64,000 nucleotides of DNA from Rhizobium giardinii bv. giardinii H152 (GCF_000379605.1 NZ_KB902702.1:210922-274921); one strand, 5' to 3'. Numbered from the stretch's first letter, positions 27,424 to 35,499 are shown. Notes: a model not told the origin generated them from the sequence alone. A program made the numbers and translations.

Positions 27424-27933
27424 TCAGGACGCCACTTTCAAGACAAGCGGTTCGTGTCCCGTCGCCTCGATAAAGCGCAGGAGATCCTTGGAGGCGATCG
27501 ATGTCGTCGCATCATTGGCAAGCGGGTGGCAGTTGACGGTCGCCTCCTTCATCAGAGCCTCGTCGACAATGATCTTCACTTGTTTTTGCGTGTCGTTGAT
27601 CACCCCGAAAGCGGTGACCGCGCCGGGAACGACGCCGAGATATTCCATCAGCTTCTCCGGTCTGCCGAAGGAAACCTTGCTGGCACCGCCAATGATCGTA
27701 TGCACGGTCTTCAGGTCGACGGTTGCGTTCTCTTCGACGGTGAGCAGGAAATAATTGTCCTTCTTGTCCTTCACAAACAGGTTTTTTGTATGTCCGCCGG
27801 GGATCTCGTCGCGCAGCGCGACCGATTCGGCGACGGTAAAGACCGGCGCGTGCCGCTTGGTCGTGTGCTCGATGCCGAGGCTGTCCAGAAACTGGAACAA
27901 TTCGTCCTGCGTCTTCGGCTGCACTTCACTCAT
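27424..27933 (-). CDS. aminoacyl-tRNA deacylase, YbaK/PrdX type
   Basis: A 169-residue YbaK/ProX-type editing protein that hydrolyses mischarged Ala- or Cys-tRNA(Pro). Features: HTTKRHAPVFTVAES near 23, GGHTKNLFVKDKKDNYFLL with the catalytic Lys near 46–64, and FGVINDTQKQVKIIVDEAL. It closely resembles free-standing PrdX. It heads the minus-strand run prdX–thioredoxin–LON–Trm112. Confidence 0.92.
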   Translation of the reverse strand: MSEVQPKTQDELFQFLDSLGIEHTTKRHAPVFTVAESVALRDEIPGGHTKNLFVKDKKDNYFLLTVEENATVDLKTVHTIIGGASKVSFGRPEKLMEYLGVVPGAVTAFGVINDTQKQVKIIVDEALMKEATVNCHPLANDATTSIASKDLLRFIEATGHEPLVLKVAS

Positions 27934-28176
27934 GGCGGGTTCCTTCGTCTTGAAAATGGCGGTCCTGATTTACGGCGAAGGGCAGACAAGCGCAATCTAT
28001 GCAATTGCGAAGGCCGCAAAACGCCCTGTTTTCAGGGAGTTGCGACGTTCCTGCAAAAATTTCTTCGGCAAGCCGTCATTTCCCTGTTGCATTTGGAAAA
28101 CGGCTGGGCCATATAGCGCCCGTCGCCGCAACGCAGCGACCTTCGGCCACCGACTACCCCAGGCCGTCGACAATGA

Positions 28177-28250
28177 GCGGGTGTAGCTCAGGGGTAGAGC
28201 ACAACCTTGCCAAGGTTGGGGTCGGGCGTTCGAATCGCCTCACCCGCTCC
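28177..28250 (+). tRNA. tRNA-Gly (anticodon GCC)
   Basis: A full cloverleaf: acceptor GCGGGTG with CACCCGC, D arm GCTC/GAGC, anticodon arm CAACC-TTGCCAA-GGTTG with anticodon GCC at 28209–28211, T arm GGGCG-TTCGAAT-CGCCT. The 3' CCA end is not encoded in full (TCC then ATT). Confidence 0.97.
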
Positions 28251-28460
28251 ATTCTTCCAAGACGTCGCAAGCCTCGGTTCGCCGGGGCTTTTGTGTTTTT
28301 CGGCGTGGGTGACACGAGGCGCTCACGGCTTCGCAAGTCAGGGTTCCCCACACGGCTGCGAATTCGTCAGGCGAAGCGATCCGCTCTGCAGCGAGCAATT
28401 GCGCCGACAATCCCGTTCGTTGTAGATATTTTCCGCCGCTTGATTTTGGAGGAGACGCGC

Positions 28461-28853
28461 ATGGACCGATATACGGGCGGTTGTCTGTGCGGAAACGTCC
28501 GCATCGTGGCCTCGGGTAGCCCATACCGGGTCGGCCTATGTCACTGTCTCGATTGCCGCAAGCATCACGGGGCCCTTTTTCACGCTTCCGCGATATTCCC
28601 GCAGGATGCGGTGACGATCGACGGCGAAACGCGCGACTACGCCGGGCGGTTCTTCTGTCCCCGATGCGGCTCGTCCGTTTTCGCCCGCACCGCAGACGAG
28701 ATCGAAGTGAACCTCGGATCCCTGGATACTCCCGACCAGCTGATGCCAACCTACGAAAGCTGGATCATCCGTCGCGAATCGTGGTTGCCGCCGTTTCCGC
28801 TTGCGAGACGATACGACCGCGATCGTGACGCTACGAGCCGCTTCGAGGAATAG
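28461..28853 (+). CDS. GFA/CENP-V family zinc-binding protein
   Basis: A 130-residue GFA-fold protein. Cysteine motifs: GGCLCGNVRIVA near 6, LCHCLDCRKHHGALFHASA near 26, and FCPRCGSSVF near 65. It is paralogous to the gene at 223 but only distantly similar. The start ATG at 28461 has a strong GGAGGAG at 28448–28454; the long upstream open frame runs through the tRNA and is not coding. Substrate unknown. Confidence 0.88.
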   Translation: MDRYTGGCLCGNVRIVASGSPYRVGLCHCLDCRKHHGALFHASAIFPQDAVTIDGETRDYAGRFFCPRCGSSVFARTADEIEVNLGSLDTPDQLMPTYESWIIRRESWLPPFPLARRYDRDRDATSRFEE

Positions 28854-28990
28854 CGCGCATAAGGGCAGGCGCCCCGCCCTTTCGAGCTGACAAACATGGA
28901 TGCCTTGATCGGCATCCGCAACCGGATGCTCGTGGAAAGCGCCTTCGACAGGTAAGGGAAGATCCGCGGCCAGGACCGTAGCCGATCGGC
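28854..28990. other. intergenic, nothing seen
   Basis: A 137-bp stretch between the GFA gene and the end of the start-less minus-strand frame. No structure recognised. Confidence 0.4.
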
Positions 28991-29287
28991 TCAGCCACGT
29001 ACCGGTGCTTGCAGCCGCTGCGTTTTCCGCTCTTCCGCCCGGTGATTTTTCACCTTGCCGCGCAGATGCCGGGCGATCTCGCGCAGGCCGACTTTTCCGC
29101 CGCGCCCCATCCCGGCAAGCAGCAGATCTGCGGCAATCCAGGGGTGTTTGCGCGCGAGGCGCAGGAGGACGTGGGCGACGGCCGCCGCTGCGGCGCGATC
29201 GCTGATGGAGGGGCCGAAGCGCTTTTGAAGGAAGCGTTCCAGCCGTCGCTCCTTGCCTGGGAATTCCCGGTGCGACGTCGGCCTCAG
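28991..29287 (-). pseudogene. protein-like open frame without a standard start codon
   Basis: The minus-strand frame ending at a TGA at 28991 translates into a convincing soluble-protein-like sequence of about 98 residues: a segment RRLERFLQKRFGPSISDRAA, then VAHVLLRLARKHPWIAADLL and GRGGKVGLREIARHL with a Lys/Arg-rich end. No ATG, GTG or TTG exists in this frame before about residue 55; scanning further upstream in frame still finds none inside the next gene. The frame overlaps the stop codon of the gene at 29284–29664. It is either a frameshifted fragment, a gene using a CTG start at 29287, or chance. Confidence 0.45.
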
Positions 29288-29664
29288 TGGACGGCGGCGC
29301 CCTGTCGAGGGCCCTTGTTTGCGCGCCTCCGCGCTTTCGCCTGCTTGCGCATCTTTTTTGGCAAGGCTGCATCCGCCGCATCCCGGACCACCTCCGTTGC
29401 GGCCTCGGCCGCGCTGCGGATGGCGTCTCCGGCAAGGCCGAGGACCCTAGCTCCCTTGCGTGCGCCCTTCTTGGTCGTGGCGGCAATCTCCTCGCGTTCC
29501 TCGACGAGGATGGCGGCAGCGGCGCCGGCTCCGGCGGTCAGTGCGTTCGCGAGCACGTTGCGGCCGATATTGCTGGCGAGCAGCGTCCGGATGACGGATG
29601 ACTTGCGGATAGTCTTTGGCACCTTGTAACCGGCGACCTTCTTCGGGATCCTGTTCTTTGCCAT
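29284..29664 (-). CDS. small basic Ala/Lys-rich protein under EcfG-type promoter
   Basis: A 126-residue protein rich in Lys, Arg and Ala, starting MAKNRIPKKVAGYKVPKTIR. The middle has a hydrophobic Ala/Gly stretch (LTAGAGAAAAILV) followed by charged helices; the C-terminus is strongly basic (KKMRKQAKARRRANKG). No domain recognised; similar short proteins occur in rhizobia. It is preceded by GGAAGGAGAA and by a GGAAC-N16-CGTT promoter at 29688–29712, so it is probably induced by the general stress response. Confidence 0.8.
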   Translation of the reverse strand: MAKNRIPKKVAGYKVPKTIRKSSVIRTLLASNIGRNVLANALTAGAGAAAAILVEEREEIAATTKKGARKGARVLGLAGDAIRSAAEAATEVVRDAADAALPKKMRKQAKARRRANKGPRQGAAVH

Positions 29665-29687
29665 GTCGGTTCTCCTTCCTGGCAGTG

Positions 29688-29712
29688 AACGCAGGAGAAC
29701 GCCGGCTGTTCC
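29688..29712 (-). promoter_or_regulatory. EcfG (RpoE2)-type general-stress promoter
   Basis: On the minus strand GGAAC (29712–29708), 16-bp spacer, CGTT (29691–29688), an exact match to the alphaproteobacterial EcfG consensus. Predicted transcription starts within about 20 bp of the gene's ATG at 29664. Confidence 0.75.
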
Positions 29713-29775
29713 GGAATTTCTTTAGCCGGCAGCCCGATTATGCCCAGAGCGGGCCTTCAGGATGTGCAGCAGCGC

Positions 29776-30543
29776 TCAGCCGCGCCCCACATAGGGCATC
29801 TTTGTCGCCATCACCGTCATCGACAGGACGTTGGCGTCGAGCGGCAGGCCGGCCATGTAGACGACGGCGTCGGCGACAAGCTTGGCGGGGATGGTCGGCT
29901 CGCTGGCGGTCTCGCCATTCGCCTGCAGCACGCCGCCACCCATTTTCGCCGTCATGTCGGTCGAGGCGTTGCCGATGTCGATCTGGCCGCAGGCGATGTC
30001 GAAGGGGCGGCCGTCGAGTGCTGTCGATTTGGTCAGGCCGGAGACGGCGTGTTTCGTCGCGGTATAGGGCGCCGAGAAGGGGCGAGGCGTCGAGGCGGAG
30101 ATCGAGCCGTTGTTGATGATACGGCCGCCCTGCGGCGTCTGCGCCTTCATCAGCTTCATCGCCTGCTGGGTGCAGAGGAAGGCGCCGGTCAGGTTGGCGG
30201 CGACGATGGCATTCCACTGCTCGAAGGTGATGTCTTCCATCGGCACGGCCGGCAGGCTCATGCCGGCATTGTTGACGAGCAGATCGAGGCGGCCGAAATC
30301 GTGGCGGATGGTCTGGAAGAGGGTGGCCACCGATTGCGGATCGCCGACATCGGCGGCGAAGGCCCGGACCGTGCCGGTGGTATGGGCGGCCATTTCGCGT
30401 GCGGTCGCCTGCAGAACGTCGGAGCGGCGGCCGGAGATGACGACGGTGAAGCCGCTTTCGACGAGCGCCTCGGCAATGGCGCGGCCGATGCCGGTGCCGC
30501 CGCCGGTCACCAGTGCTATTCTGTCGTGGGTCGGTGTCGTCAT
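29776..30543 (-). CDS. SDR-family oxidoreductase
   Basis: A 255-residue short-chain dehydrogenase. NAD(P)-binding [12 protein letters not shown] at 14–25, NNAG in LVNNAGMS near 90, the catalytic Ser in NNGSISAS near 144 and [11 protein letters not shown] (Tyr and Lys) near 159. The basic-residue pair after strand 2 (GRRSD) suggests NADP(H). The substrate is unknown. It is followed downstream only by intergenic space; galM lies upstream on the same strand 47 bp away. Confidence 0.92.
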   Translation of the reverse strand: MTTPTHDRIALVTGGGTGIGRAIAEALVESGFTVVISGRRSDVLQATAREMAAHTTGTVRAFAADVGDPQSVATLFQTIRHDFGRLDLLVNNAGMSLPAVPMEDITFEQWNAIVAANLTGAFLCTQQAMKLMKAQTPQGGRIINNGSISASTPRPFSAPYTATKHAVSGLTKSTALDGRPFDIACGQIDIGNASTDMTAKMGGGVLQANGETASEPTIPAKLVADAVVYMAGLPLDANVLSMTVMATKMPYVGRG

Positions 30544-30590
30544 CGGTCAATCCCTCCGCGGCTCAGGCGATTGCCTATCTCAGCAGGATG

Positions 30591-31607
30591 TCAGTTCCGG
30601 GTAAAGACGTAGTCGGTTTCCTGCCTGAGCGTTTCCCCCGGCCGCAGCACGGCCTCAGGGAAACCGGCATGGTTGACCGCGTCGGGCCAGATCTGCGTTT
30701 CCAGGCAAAAGCCGGCGAAGGGACCGTAGCGGCGGCCTTCGAGGCCGGGGACTGGGACGTTCATCTTGAAGCCGGTGTAGAACTGCACGCCGGGTTCGGT
30801 GGTGCGGACTTCCAGCGAAACGCCCGAATTGATGCTGCGCACCAGCGCGACGGATTGCTTGGGGCCGCGGGCGTCGGCGAGGCAGAAATTGTGGTCGTAG
30901 GCGATTTTCTCGCCTTCCATTTGGCGGCGCAGCGGCGTCATGGAGCGCAGGTCGAAGGCCGTGCCCTCGACGGCGCGGATTTCGCCGGTCGGCACCTGCA
31001 GCGCGTCCGTCGGCAGGTAGTGATTGGCAGCAATCATCGCGTCGTGGCCCAGTGCGTCGGCGGCGCCGTCGAGATTGAAATAGCTATGCTGGCAGACATT
31101 GCAGATGGTCGCGCGGTCGGTCGTGCTCTCGTAGACGACATTGAGCACGCCGCCGTCGGTGACGGTGTACGTGCAGGTGACTGTGCAATTGCCGGGATAG
31201 CCGGCCCGGCCGTCGGGATCGGTGATCTCAAGCACGACGCGGTGTTCGGCGCGGGCGAGGATCCTCCACAGCCGCTTGGCAATGCCGTCGCTGCCGCCGT
31301 GCAGGTGGGTCACGCCCTTTTCGTTCAATTCGAGCTGATAGGCCGTGCGGTCAATCGAAAAGCGGCCACCGCCGATGCGGTTGGCGTTGCGGCCCGGCGT
31401 CGCGCCGAAATAGGGGGAGTGATCGAGATAGTCCTGAAAATTCTCGAAGCCGAGAACCAGCGGTGCGGCGTGGCCGTCGAGGCGCAGGTCCTGGATGACC
31501 GAGCCCCAGGTGAGGATATTTGCGGTCAGCCCGCCGCCGCGGATGGTCAGGCGGTGAACCGGTTCGCCAGACGGCAGATGGCCGAAGATTTCAGTTTCTG
31601 TCTGCAC
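30591..31607 (-). CDS. aldose 1-epimerase (galactose mutarotase)
   Basis: A 338-residue galactose mutarotase-like protein interconverting alpha and beta anomers. Signatures: YFGATPGRNANRIGGGRF near 64, the catalytic His in CQHSYFNLDG near 168, a DHNFCL near 229 and the catalytic Glu region FCLETQIWPDAVNHAGFP near 298. I take the GTG at 31607 (MQTETEIFG) as start because GGAGG lies 9 bases upstream; a GTG five codons earlier is less likely. Confidence 0.93.
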   Translation of the reverse strand: MQTETEIFGHLPSGEPVHRLTIRGGGLTANILTWGSVIQDLRLDGHAAPLVLGFENFQDYLDHSPYFGATPGRNANRIGGGRFSIDRTAYQLELNEKGVTHLHGGSDGIAKRLWRILARAEHRVVLEITDPDGRAGYPGNCTVTCTYTVTDGGVLNVVYESTTDRATICNVCQHSYFNLDGAADALGHDAMIAANHYLPTDALQVPTGEIRAVEGTAFDLRSMTPLRRQMEGEKIAYDHNFCLADARGPKQSVALVRSINSGVSLEVRTTEPGVQFYTGFKMNVPVPGLEGRRYGPFAGFCLETQIWPDAVNHAGFPEAVLRPGETLRQETDYVFTRN

Positions 31608-31713
31608 GGCTTTATCCTCCACTTATTCCGGCGGCAAACTGCGTCATTTCGTGCAGCGCGGCAACCGAAAAGTCATACAATTCACGACGGATCGCCGCCG
31701 CGGCCGATCCTGT

Positions 31714-32166
31714 TCACAGCATCTTCTGGTAGACGATGAAAGGCGACTTCGCTGCGATCCGGTCGTAGAGCTGGCGGGCCGTGGCGTTGAATTCCTGCGT
31801 CATCCAGTAGACCTTCGGCGTCCCTGCCGCCTGCGCCCTTACATAGACCGCCTCGATCAGCGCGCGGCCGATCCCCTGTCCGCGCACGTCCGGATCGGCA
31901 TAGAGGTCCTGCAGATAGCAGACCGGATTTTCAAACCAGCAGGAGCGGTGGAAGAGGAAATGCGTGAGCCCGACCGGCCGGCCGTCGAGCACCGCCAGCA
32001 GACCGGCAAACTCATGCGCGTCGCCGCTCAAGAGGCGTGAGAAGGTCAGCGCATAGATCTCCTCCGGCAGGGTGGTTTCGTAGAAGGCCAGATAGGCCTT
32101 CCACAGACGGCGCCAGTCGGCTTCGTCGGCGCGCTCGAGCGGCCGAATGACCAGATCGGCCGTCAT
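31714..32166 (-). CDS. GNAT family N-acetyltransferase
   Basis: A 150-residue GNAT acetyltransferase: [20 protein letters not shown] near 87–106 is the acetyl-CoA loop, followed by [20 protein letters not shown]. The substrate is unknown. Its ATG overlaps the metA stop codon by 4 bp, so it is translationally coupled to metA and shares its riboswitch control. Confidence 0.9.
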   Translation of the reverse strand: MTADLVIRPLERADEADWRRLWKAYLAFYETTLPEEIYALTFSRLLSGDAHEFAGLLAVLDGRPVGLTHFLFHRSCWFENPVCYLQDLYADPDVRGQGIGRALIEAVYVRAQAAGTPKVYWMTQEFNATARQLYDRIAAKSPFIVYQKML

Positions 32167-33089
32167 GTCCTGCCCTTCCCGATATCGGCGAGATCATAGG
32201 GCGTCGTCTGGTAGATATCGTTGATCCAGTTGCCGAACAACAGATGCGCGTGGCTGCGCCAGCGGTTCTGTGGCGGCAGTTCCGGGTCGTTGTGGGGGAA
32301 ATGGTTGTGCGGCATCTTGATCGGCACGCCGGCATTCACGTCGCGGAAATATTCCTCCGACAGCGAGGTCGAATCATATTCGACATGGTTGAAGACGTAG
32401 AGGCGGTTGCCGGCCTTCTCATGCACGAAGCAGACGCCCATCTCGTCGGATTCCATCAGGATTTCCAGTCCCGGCACCTTCTCGATATCGGCGCGGCGCA
32501 CTTCGGTCCAGCGCGATACCGGGATCTGGAAATCGTCGGAGAAGCCGTTCAGATAGACCGACGACGGGTTGAGATTGTGGTGACGGTAGACGCCGAAAGC
32601 CTTTTCCTTCAGCGTGTGTTTCGGCACGCCGTGGAAATGGTAGATCGCCGCCATGGCGCCCCAGCAGATGTTGAGCGTCGAATGGACATGGGTGTGCGTC
32701 CAGTCGAAGATCTCTCGCATCTCGCCCCAGTAGGTGACGTCCTCGTAGTCCAGCGTCTCGACCGGCGCGCCGGTGATGATCAGGCCGTCGAACCTGCGAT
32801 GCTTGACCTCGTCCCAAGTGTCGTAGAAGGCGAGCAGATGGTCTTCCGGTGTGTTCTTCGCCTTGTGGCCGCCGAGCCGGATCAGCGAAAGCTCGACCTG
32901 CAGCGGCGTGGCGCCGACGAGGCGCGCCATCTGCACCTCGGTCTTGATCTTGTTCGGCATGAGGTTCAGGAGCCCGATCTGCAGCGGGCGGATGTCCTGG
33001 CGGATCGCCGCGGTTTCGGTCATCACCCTGACGCCCTCTTTCACGAGGGTTTCAAAAGCGGGCAGCGTATCGGGAATCTTGATGGGCAT
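32163..33089 (-). CDS. metA: homoserine O-acyltransferase MetA (probably acetyltransferase)
   Basis: A 308-residue MetA, activating homoserine for methionine synthesis. The nucleophile Cys142 is in [14 protein letters not shown], with the His/Glu pair in FNHVEYDS near 235. Residue 111 is Glu ([12 protein letters not shown]), where succinyl-specific enzymes have Gly; Glu at this site is known to select acetyl-CoA, so O-acetylhomoserine is the likely product, as reported for Agrobacterium. The start at 33089 ([10 protein letters not shown]) is the family start. It is preceded by a SAM-II riboswitch and terminator. Confidence 0.96.
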   Translation of the reverse strand: MPIKIPDTLPAFETLVKEGVRVMTETAAIRQDIRPLQIGLLNLMPNKIKTEVQMARLVGATPLQVELSLIRLGGHKAKNTPEDHLLAFYDTWDEVKHRRFDGLIITGAPVETLDYEDVTYWGEMREIFDWTHTHVHSTLNICWGAMAAIYHFHGVPKHTLKEKAFGVYRHHNLNPSSVYLNGFSDDFQIPVSRWTEVRRADIEKVPGLEILMESDEMGVCFVHEKAGNRLYVFNHVEYDSTSLSEEYFRDVNAGVPIKMPHNHFPHNDPELPPQNRWRSHAHLLFGNWINDIYQTTPYDLADIGKGRT

Positions 33090-33119
33090 GGGCAACACTC
33101 GGGTCAGGATAAGCGGAAC

Positions 33120-33151
33120 AAAAAAACCGGCAACGACAAGATCGCTACCGG
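33120..33151 (-). terminator. riboswitch-linked intrinsic terminator upstream of metA
   Basis: On the minus strand a 10-bp stem (CCGGTAGCGA with TCGTTGCCGG, two G-T pairs) at 33151–33127 is followed by T7. It lies between the SAM-II element and the metA ATG, where it can only act as a regulated terminator. Confidence 0.85.
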
Positions 33152-33175
33152 CCCGCTTTGCTTGCGCATGCACGG

Positions 33176-33229
33176 CCCTTTAGCAACTTGTTTAACGTGG
33201 CTGCAAGCCGGCCGGCCAAATCACCACGA
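33176..33229 (-). ncRNA. SAM-II riboswitch (metA motif)
   Basis: The minus strand carries the conserved SAM-II core: TCGTGGTGATTTGGCC, then CGGCTTGCAGCCACGTTAAA, then CAAGTTGCTAAAGG, which together form the H-type pseudoknot. The element is found in front of metA and other Met genes of alphaproteobacteria. SAM binding is known to lower downstream expression; here an intrinsic terminator follows 25 nt later. Confidence 0.95.
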
Positions 33230-33235
33230 ATGCGG

Positions 33236-33263
33236 ATATAGCGCCGCGAACGGCTAAAATCAA
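33236..33263 (-). promoter_or_regulatory. metA promoter
   Basis: On the minus strand TTGATT (33263–33258), 16-bp spacer, CTATAT (33241–33236), a good rhizobial housekeeping promoter. It lies just upstream of the riboswitch core. Confidence 0.7.
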
Positions 33264-33317
33264 TGGTGGCGCATGGCCACAGCGGCCTATCGGCCTGCAA
33301 CCTAGCCGCCAGTTCCG

Positions 33318-34433
33318 TCAGTTCCTTCCGAGGCAAGTTTGGAGCAATCGCCATCTTGAGGGGATGCCCGCTTCCGGCGCTTTGTGGGCGTCAGGCAGGG
33401 ATGATGGTGTCCCGCGCCAGCCGCTTCGGCGCCGCCGGCTTATGGAGATCACGCCGGTCAGACGCTTGTTGCGTCCCGGCAGAGGGAGAACTTGAACCTC
33501 GCACATGCCGCGCACACCGTCATCACTATTCTCCTCCAGGCAATAATCGACATCTGTATCGCCGCCCAGGCCTTTGGCCAGGGCGTATTCGGGCTGCCGC
33601 TCAAAGGTTGTGTGGCTGATCCCAGGCAACATCACGAATTGCTCGAATGTCTGGAACGCTGCGGCGGCGCGGGTCGCTGTCCGGTAGGAGGCGTTTGGCG
33701 TCTTGCCGGCAAGGTTCGTCTGCGCTGACCACAGAGACTGACCGGCGCTCCCCAAATGGTCGCCCAGCGACTGATAGGCCACCATCAGGCCGGTTGCGAG
33801 CTGAGGCGGATCGACGACCGGGAAGCGGCCACTCTGCTTGACGTAGGAGGCCATGAGATAGGGCATATCGTCTTCGCCCAGGCGGGCGTGGTCCACATAC
33901 TGCACCCGAACGGGGCCCGTGCCACGGTGCTTCAGGTCCAGCATGTCGGCTGCCTTGCTGGAAAGGTCGATGATGCGACCGTGGTGAAAGGGACCGCGAT
34001 CGTTGACGCGCACGACGAGCGACGAACCGTTTTCAATATTGGTCACGCGCACATAGCTGGGCAGCGGAAGGGTCGGATGCGCGGCAGAAAGGTGATCCGG
34101 GTCGTAAATTTCGCCGTTTGCGGTCAGGCGCCCGCGAAACGCCGAGCCGTACCAGGAAGCGACGCCCCTCTTGTCGTAGTTCGGCTCTTCCTTCGGATGA
34201 TAGCGCTTGCCTCTCACCACATAGGGCTTGCCGATCACATAGCGGCCGCCGCCCTTGTGAATTTTCTTGCCGTAGGCGACCCGCGGGCCCGCCTTCACGC
34301 CGTATGCCTTTTCGGAAATATATCCCTTGCTGTCCGGCGCTTGCGTGGTCGTGCAGGCAGCACAGCTGCAGCAGACCATCGTGATCGCCAGCCATCGCAG
34401 GCCTCTGACAGCCGTCCTTACATCAAACCCCAT
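33318..34433 (-). CDS. rlpA: RlpA-like septal ring lytic transglycosylase
   Basis: A 371-residue RlpA-family protein with a lipoprotein-like signal peptide (lipobox near CSCAAC) and a double-psi beta-barrel: RGVASWYGSAFRGRLTANG, then RVTNIENGSSLVVRVNDRGP and GRIIDLSSKAADML with the catalytic Asp. RlpA cleaves naked glycan strands at the septum. No SPOR domain is seen. A strong AAGGAG and ATG at 34577 are in frame, giving a 419-residue form in which the signal would be internal, so I prefer 34433. The last 50 residues look unlike protein; see findings. Confidence 0.85.
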   Translation of the reverse strand: MGFDVRTAVRGLRWLAITMVCCSCAACTTTQAPDSKGYISEKAYGVKAGPRVAYGKKIHKGGGRYVIGKPYVVRGKRYHPKEEPNYDKRGVASWYGSAFRGRLTANGEIYDPDHLSAAHPTLPLPSYVRVTNIENGSSLVVRVNDRGPFHHGRIIDLSSKAADMLDLKHRGTGPVRVQYVDHARLGEDDMPYLMASYVKQSGRFPVVDPPQLATGLMVAYQSLGDHLGSAGQSLWSAQTNLAGKTPNASYRTATRAAAAFQTFEQFVMLPGISHTTFERQPEYALAKGLGGDTDVDYCLEENSDDGVRGMCEVQVLPLPGRNKRLTGVISISRRRRSGWRGTPSSLPDAHKAPEAGIPSRWRLLQTCLGRN

Positions 34434-34561
34434 GCGTCCAACGCTGGCGACAGCCCTCCGTGCATCTGCGGCAAGCCCGTCACGCGCTTGCAGTCCGCTG
34501 TGCATCGGGTCGAGGGACAGACGGCTTTGCAGCTGAGGCACTCGTCGATGTATTGCTGCAT
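34418..34561 (-). pseudogene. Cys-rich small ORF, possible DUF326 remnant
   Basis: A 47-codon frame starting MQQYIDECLSCKAVC and ending near the rlpA start. The beginning resembles the N-terminus of Cys-rich four-helix copper-binding proteins (DUF326); the family pattern is lost after about 15 residues, as if by a frameshift. It lies within the rlpA leader, on the same strand but in another frame. A strong AAGGAG/ATG at 34577 precedes it in a different frame. Confidence 0.3.
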
Positions 34562-34874
34562 TCTGGGGACGGCCCATAAATTCGCTCCTTCCGCGTATAG
34601 AAGCGGAGCCGATGCCAAAAGGTTCCATTAGTACATGCGAATATACGCCGCCTTTTCATTTGGGCCGGTCGCTGACGACGCCACCGCGGAGGCCGGCGCG
34701 TGGCAGTGGTAGGACTGCAGCTTCGCCTCGAGGCACGGAGCGGTTATCGTGCAGCCACGGAACAGGCGGGCCTTGGGGCACTTTGCCGTCCCAGTTCGAA
34801 CTGGAACCGTTAAATCTCGGACTGTTTGGAACGCGCTGCCTACCCAAAATCCGGGGCGTGTGCTATGTTCGGCG
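34434..34874. other. rlpA/ankyrin divergent intergenic region
   Basis: A 441-bp gap holding the Cys-rich remnant, the 34789–34808 palindrome and, on the minus strand at 34628–34820, a frame reading TAKCPKARLFRGCTITAPCL and on to a TAA, which looks protein-like but has no clean start. I do not assign a gene to it. Confidence 0.4.
34789..34808. promoter_or_regulatory. 20-bp near-perfect palindrome upstream of the ankyrin gene
   Basis: The core CCAGTTCGAACTGG (34791–34804) is a perfect palindrome, extended by GT and AAC flanks with one mismatch. It lies about 70 bp before the ankyrin gene and is a candidate regulator-binding site. The regulator is unknown. Confidence 0.45.
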
Positions 34875-35486
34875 ATGTCGAAGGTCACTGTCATGCGCGG
34901 GTTGCTGGCATTGGTAGCGTTGATGTTCGCGGCGACGATGGTGGCCGCGGGGGATCGCTTGTTTGATGCCGTTGCAGCCGGGGATGCCGGCGCCGTCGAG
35001 CAGGCACTTGCAGCGGGCGCGGCTGTCGACGCTCGGGCACCCGACCAGGCAACGCCTCTCATCAACGCCGCTCTCGCCGACCAGCCCGCGATCGCCGAAT
35101 TGCTGATCGGCAAAGGCGCCAATGCCATGGCGCGCAATTCGGGCGGCTTCACGCCGCTTCACGCCGCGGCCTTTTCCGGCAGTGTGCCGATCAGCAAGCT
35201 CTTGCTCGACCACGGCGCGACGCTCGACGATGCGGCCAACAAAGCCGGTGTGACGCCTCTGATGGTCGCGGGCGAGGAAAATCACGTCGCCCTGGCGACG
35301 TTTCTGATCACCGAGGGCGCCGATGTCGGCAAGGCGGAGGTGCACGGCTACACGCCGATCACGCGGGCATTCTGGAAGGGCAACACGGACATCGTCCGGC
35401 TTTTCAAGCGGCATGGCGCGACCTGCCCTCCGGCCAGCTTTCTCGGTGAGCAAGATTACGCGAAGTGCATGGAAATTCGCGATTGA
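34875..35486 (+). CDS. exported ankyrin-repeat protein
   Basis: A 203-residue protein with a signal peptide (about 1–25, LLALVALMFAATMVAAG) and four or five ankyrin repeats, recognisable as NSGGFTPLHAAAFSGSVPIS, KAGVTPLMVAGEENHVALAT and VHGYTPITRAFWKGNTDIVR. It probably acts as a periplasmic protein-binding scaffold; rhizobial and pseudomonad homologues protect catalase. The start at 34875 (MSKVTVMRG) or at 34893 (MRGLLAL) is possible. It is followed after 13 bp by the YHS-domain gene, so probably one operon. Confidence 0.88.
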   Translation: MSKVTVMRGLLALVALMFAATMVAAGDRLFDAVAAGDAGAVEQALAAGAAVDARAPDQATPLINAALADQPAIAELLIGKGANAMARNSGGFTPLHAAAFSGSVPISKLLLDHGATLDDAANKAGVTPLMVAGEENHVALATFLITEGADVGKAEVHGYTPITRAFWKGNTDIVRLFKRHGATCPPASFLGEQDYAKCMEIRD

Positions 35487-35499
35487 ACAGGAGACACAA

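Noticed and set aside
28176..28853. long frame joining the tRNA and the GFA gene
   Set aside because: It reads through the tRNA; the ATG at 28461 with GGAGGAG is the real start.
34621..34650. possible EcfG promoter upstream of rlpA
   Set aside because: GGAAC is present on the minus strand but the expected CGTT at 16 bp is CGCT, and no TT follows at 18–19 bp.
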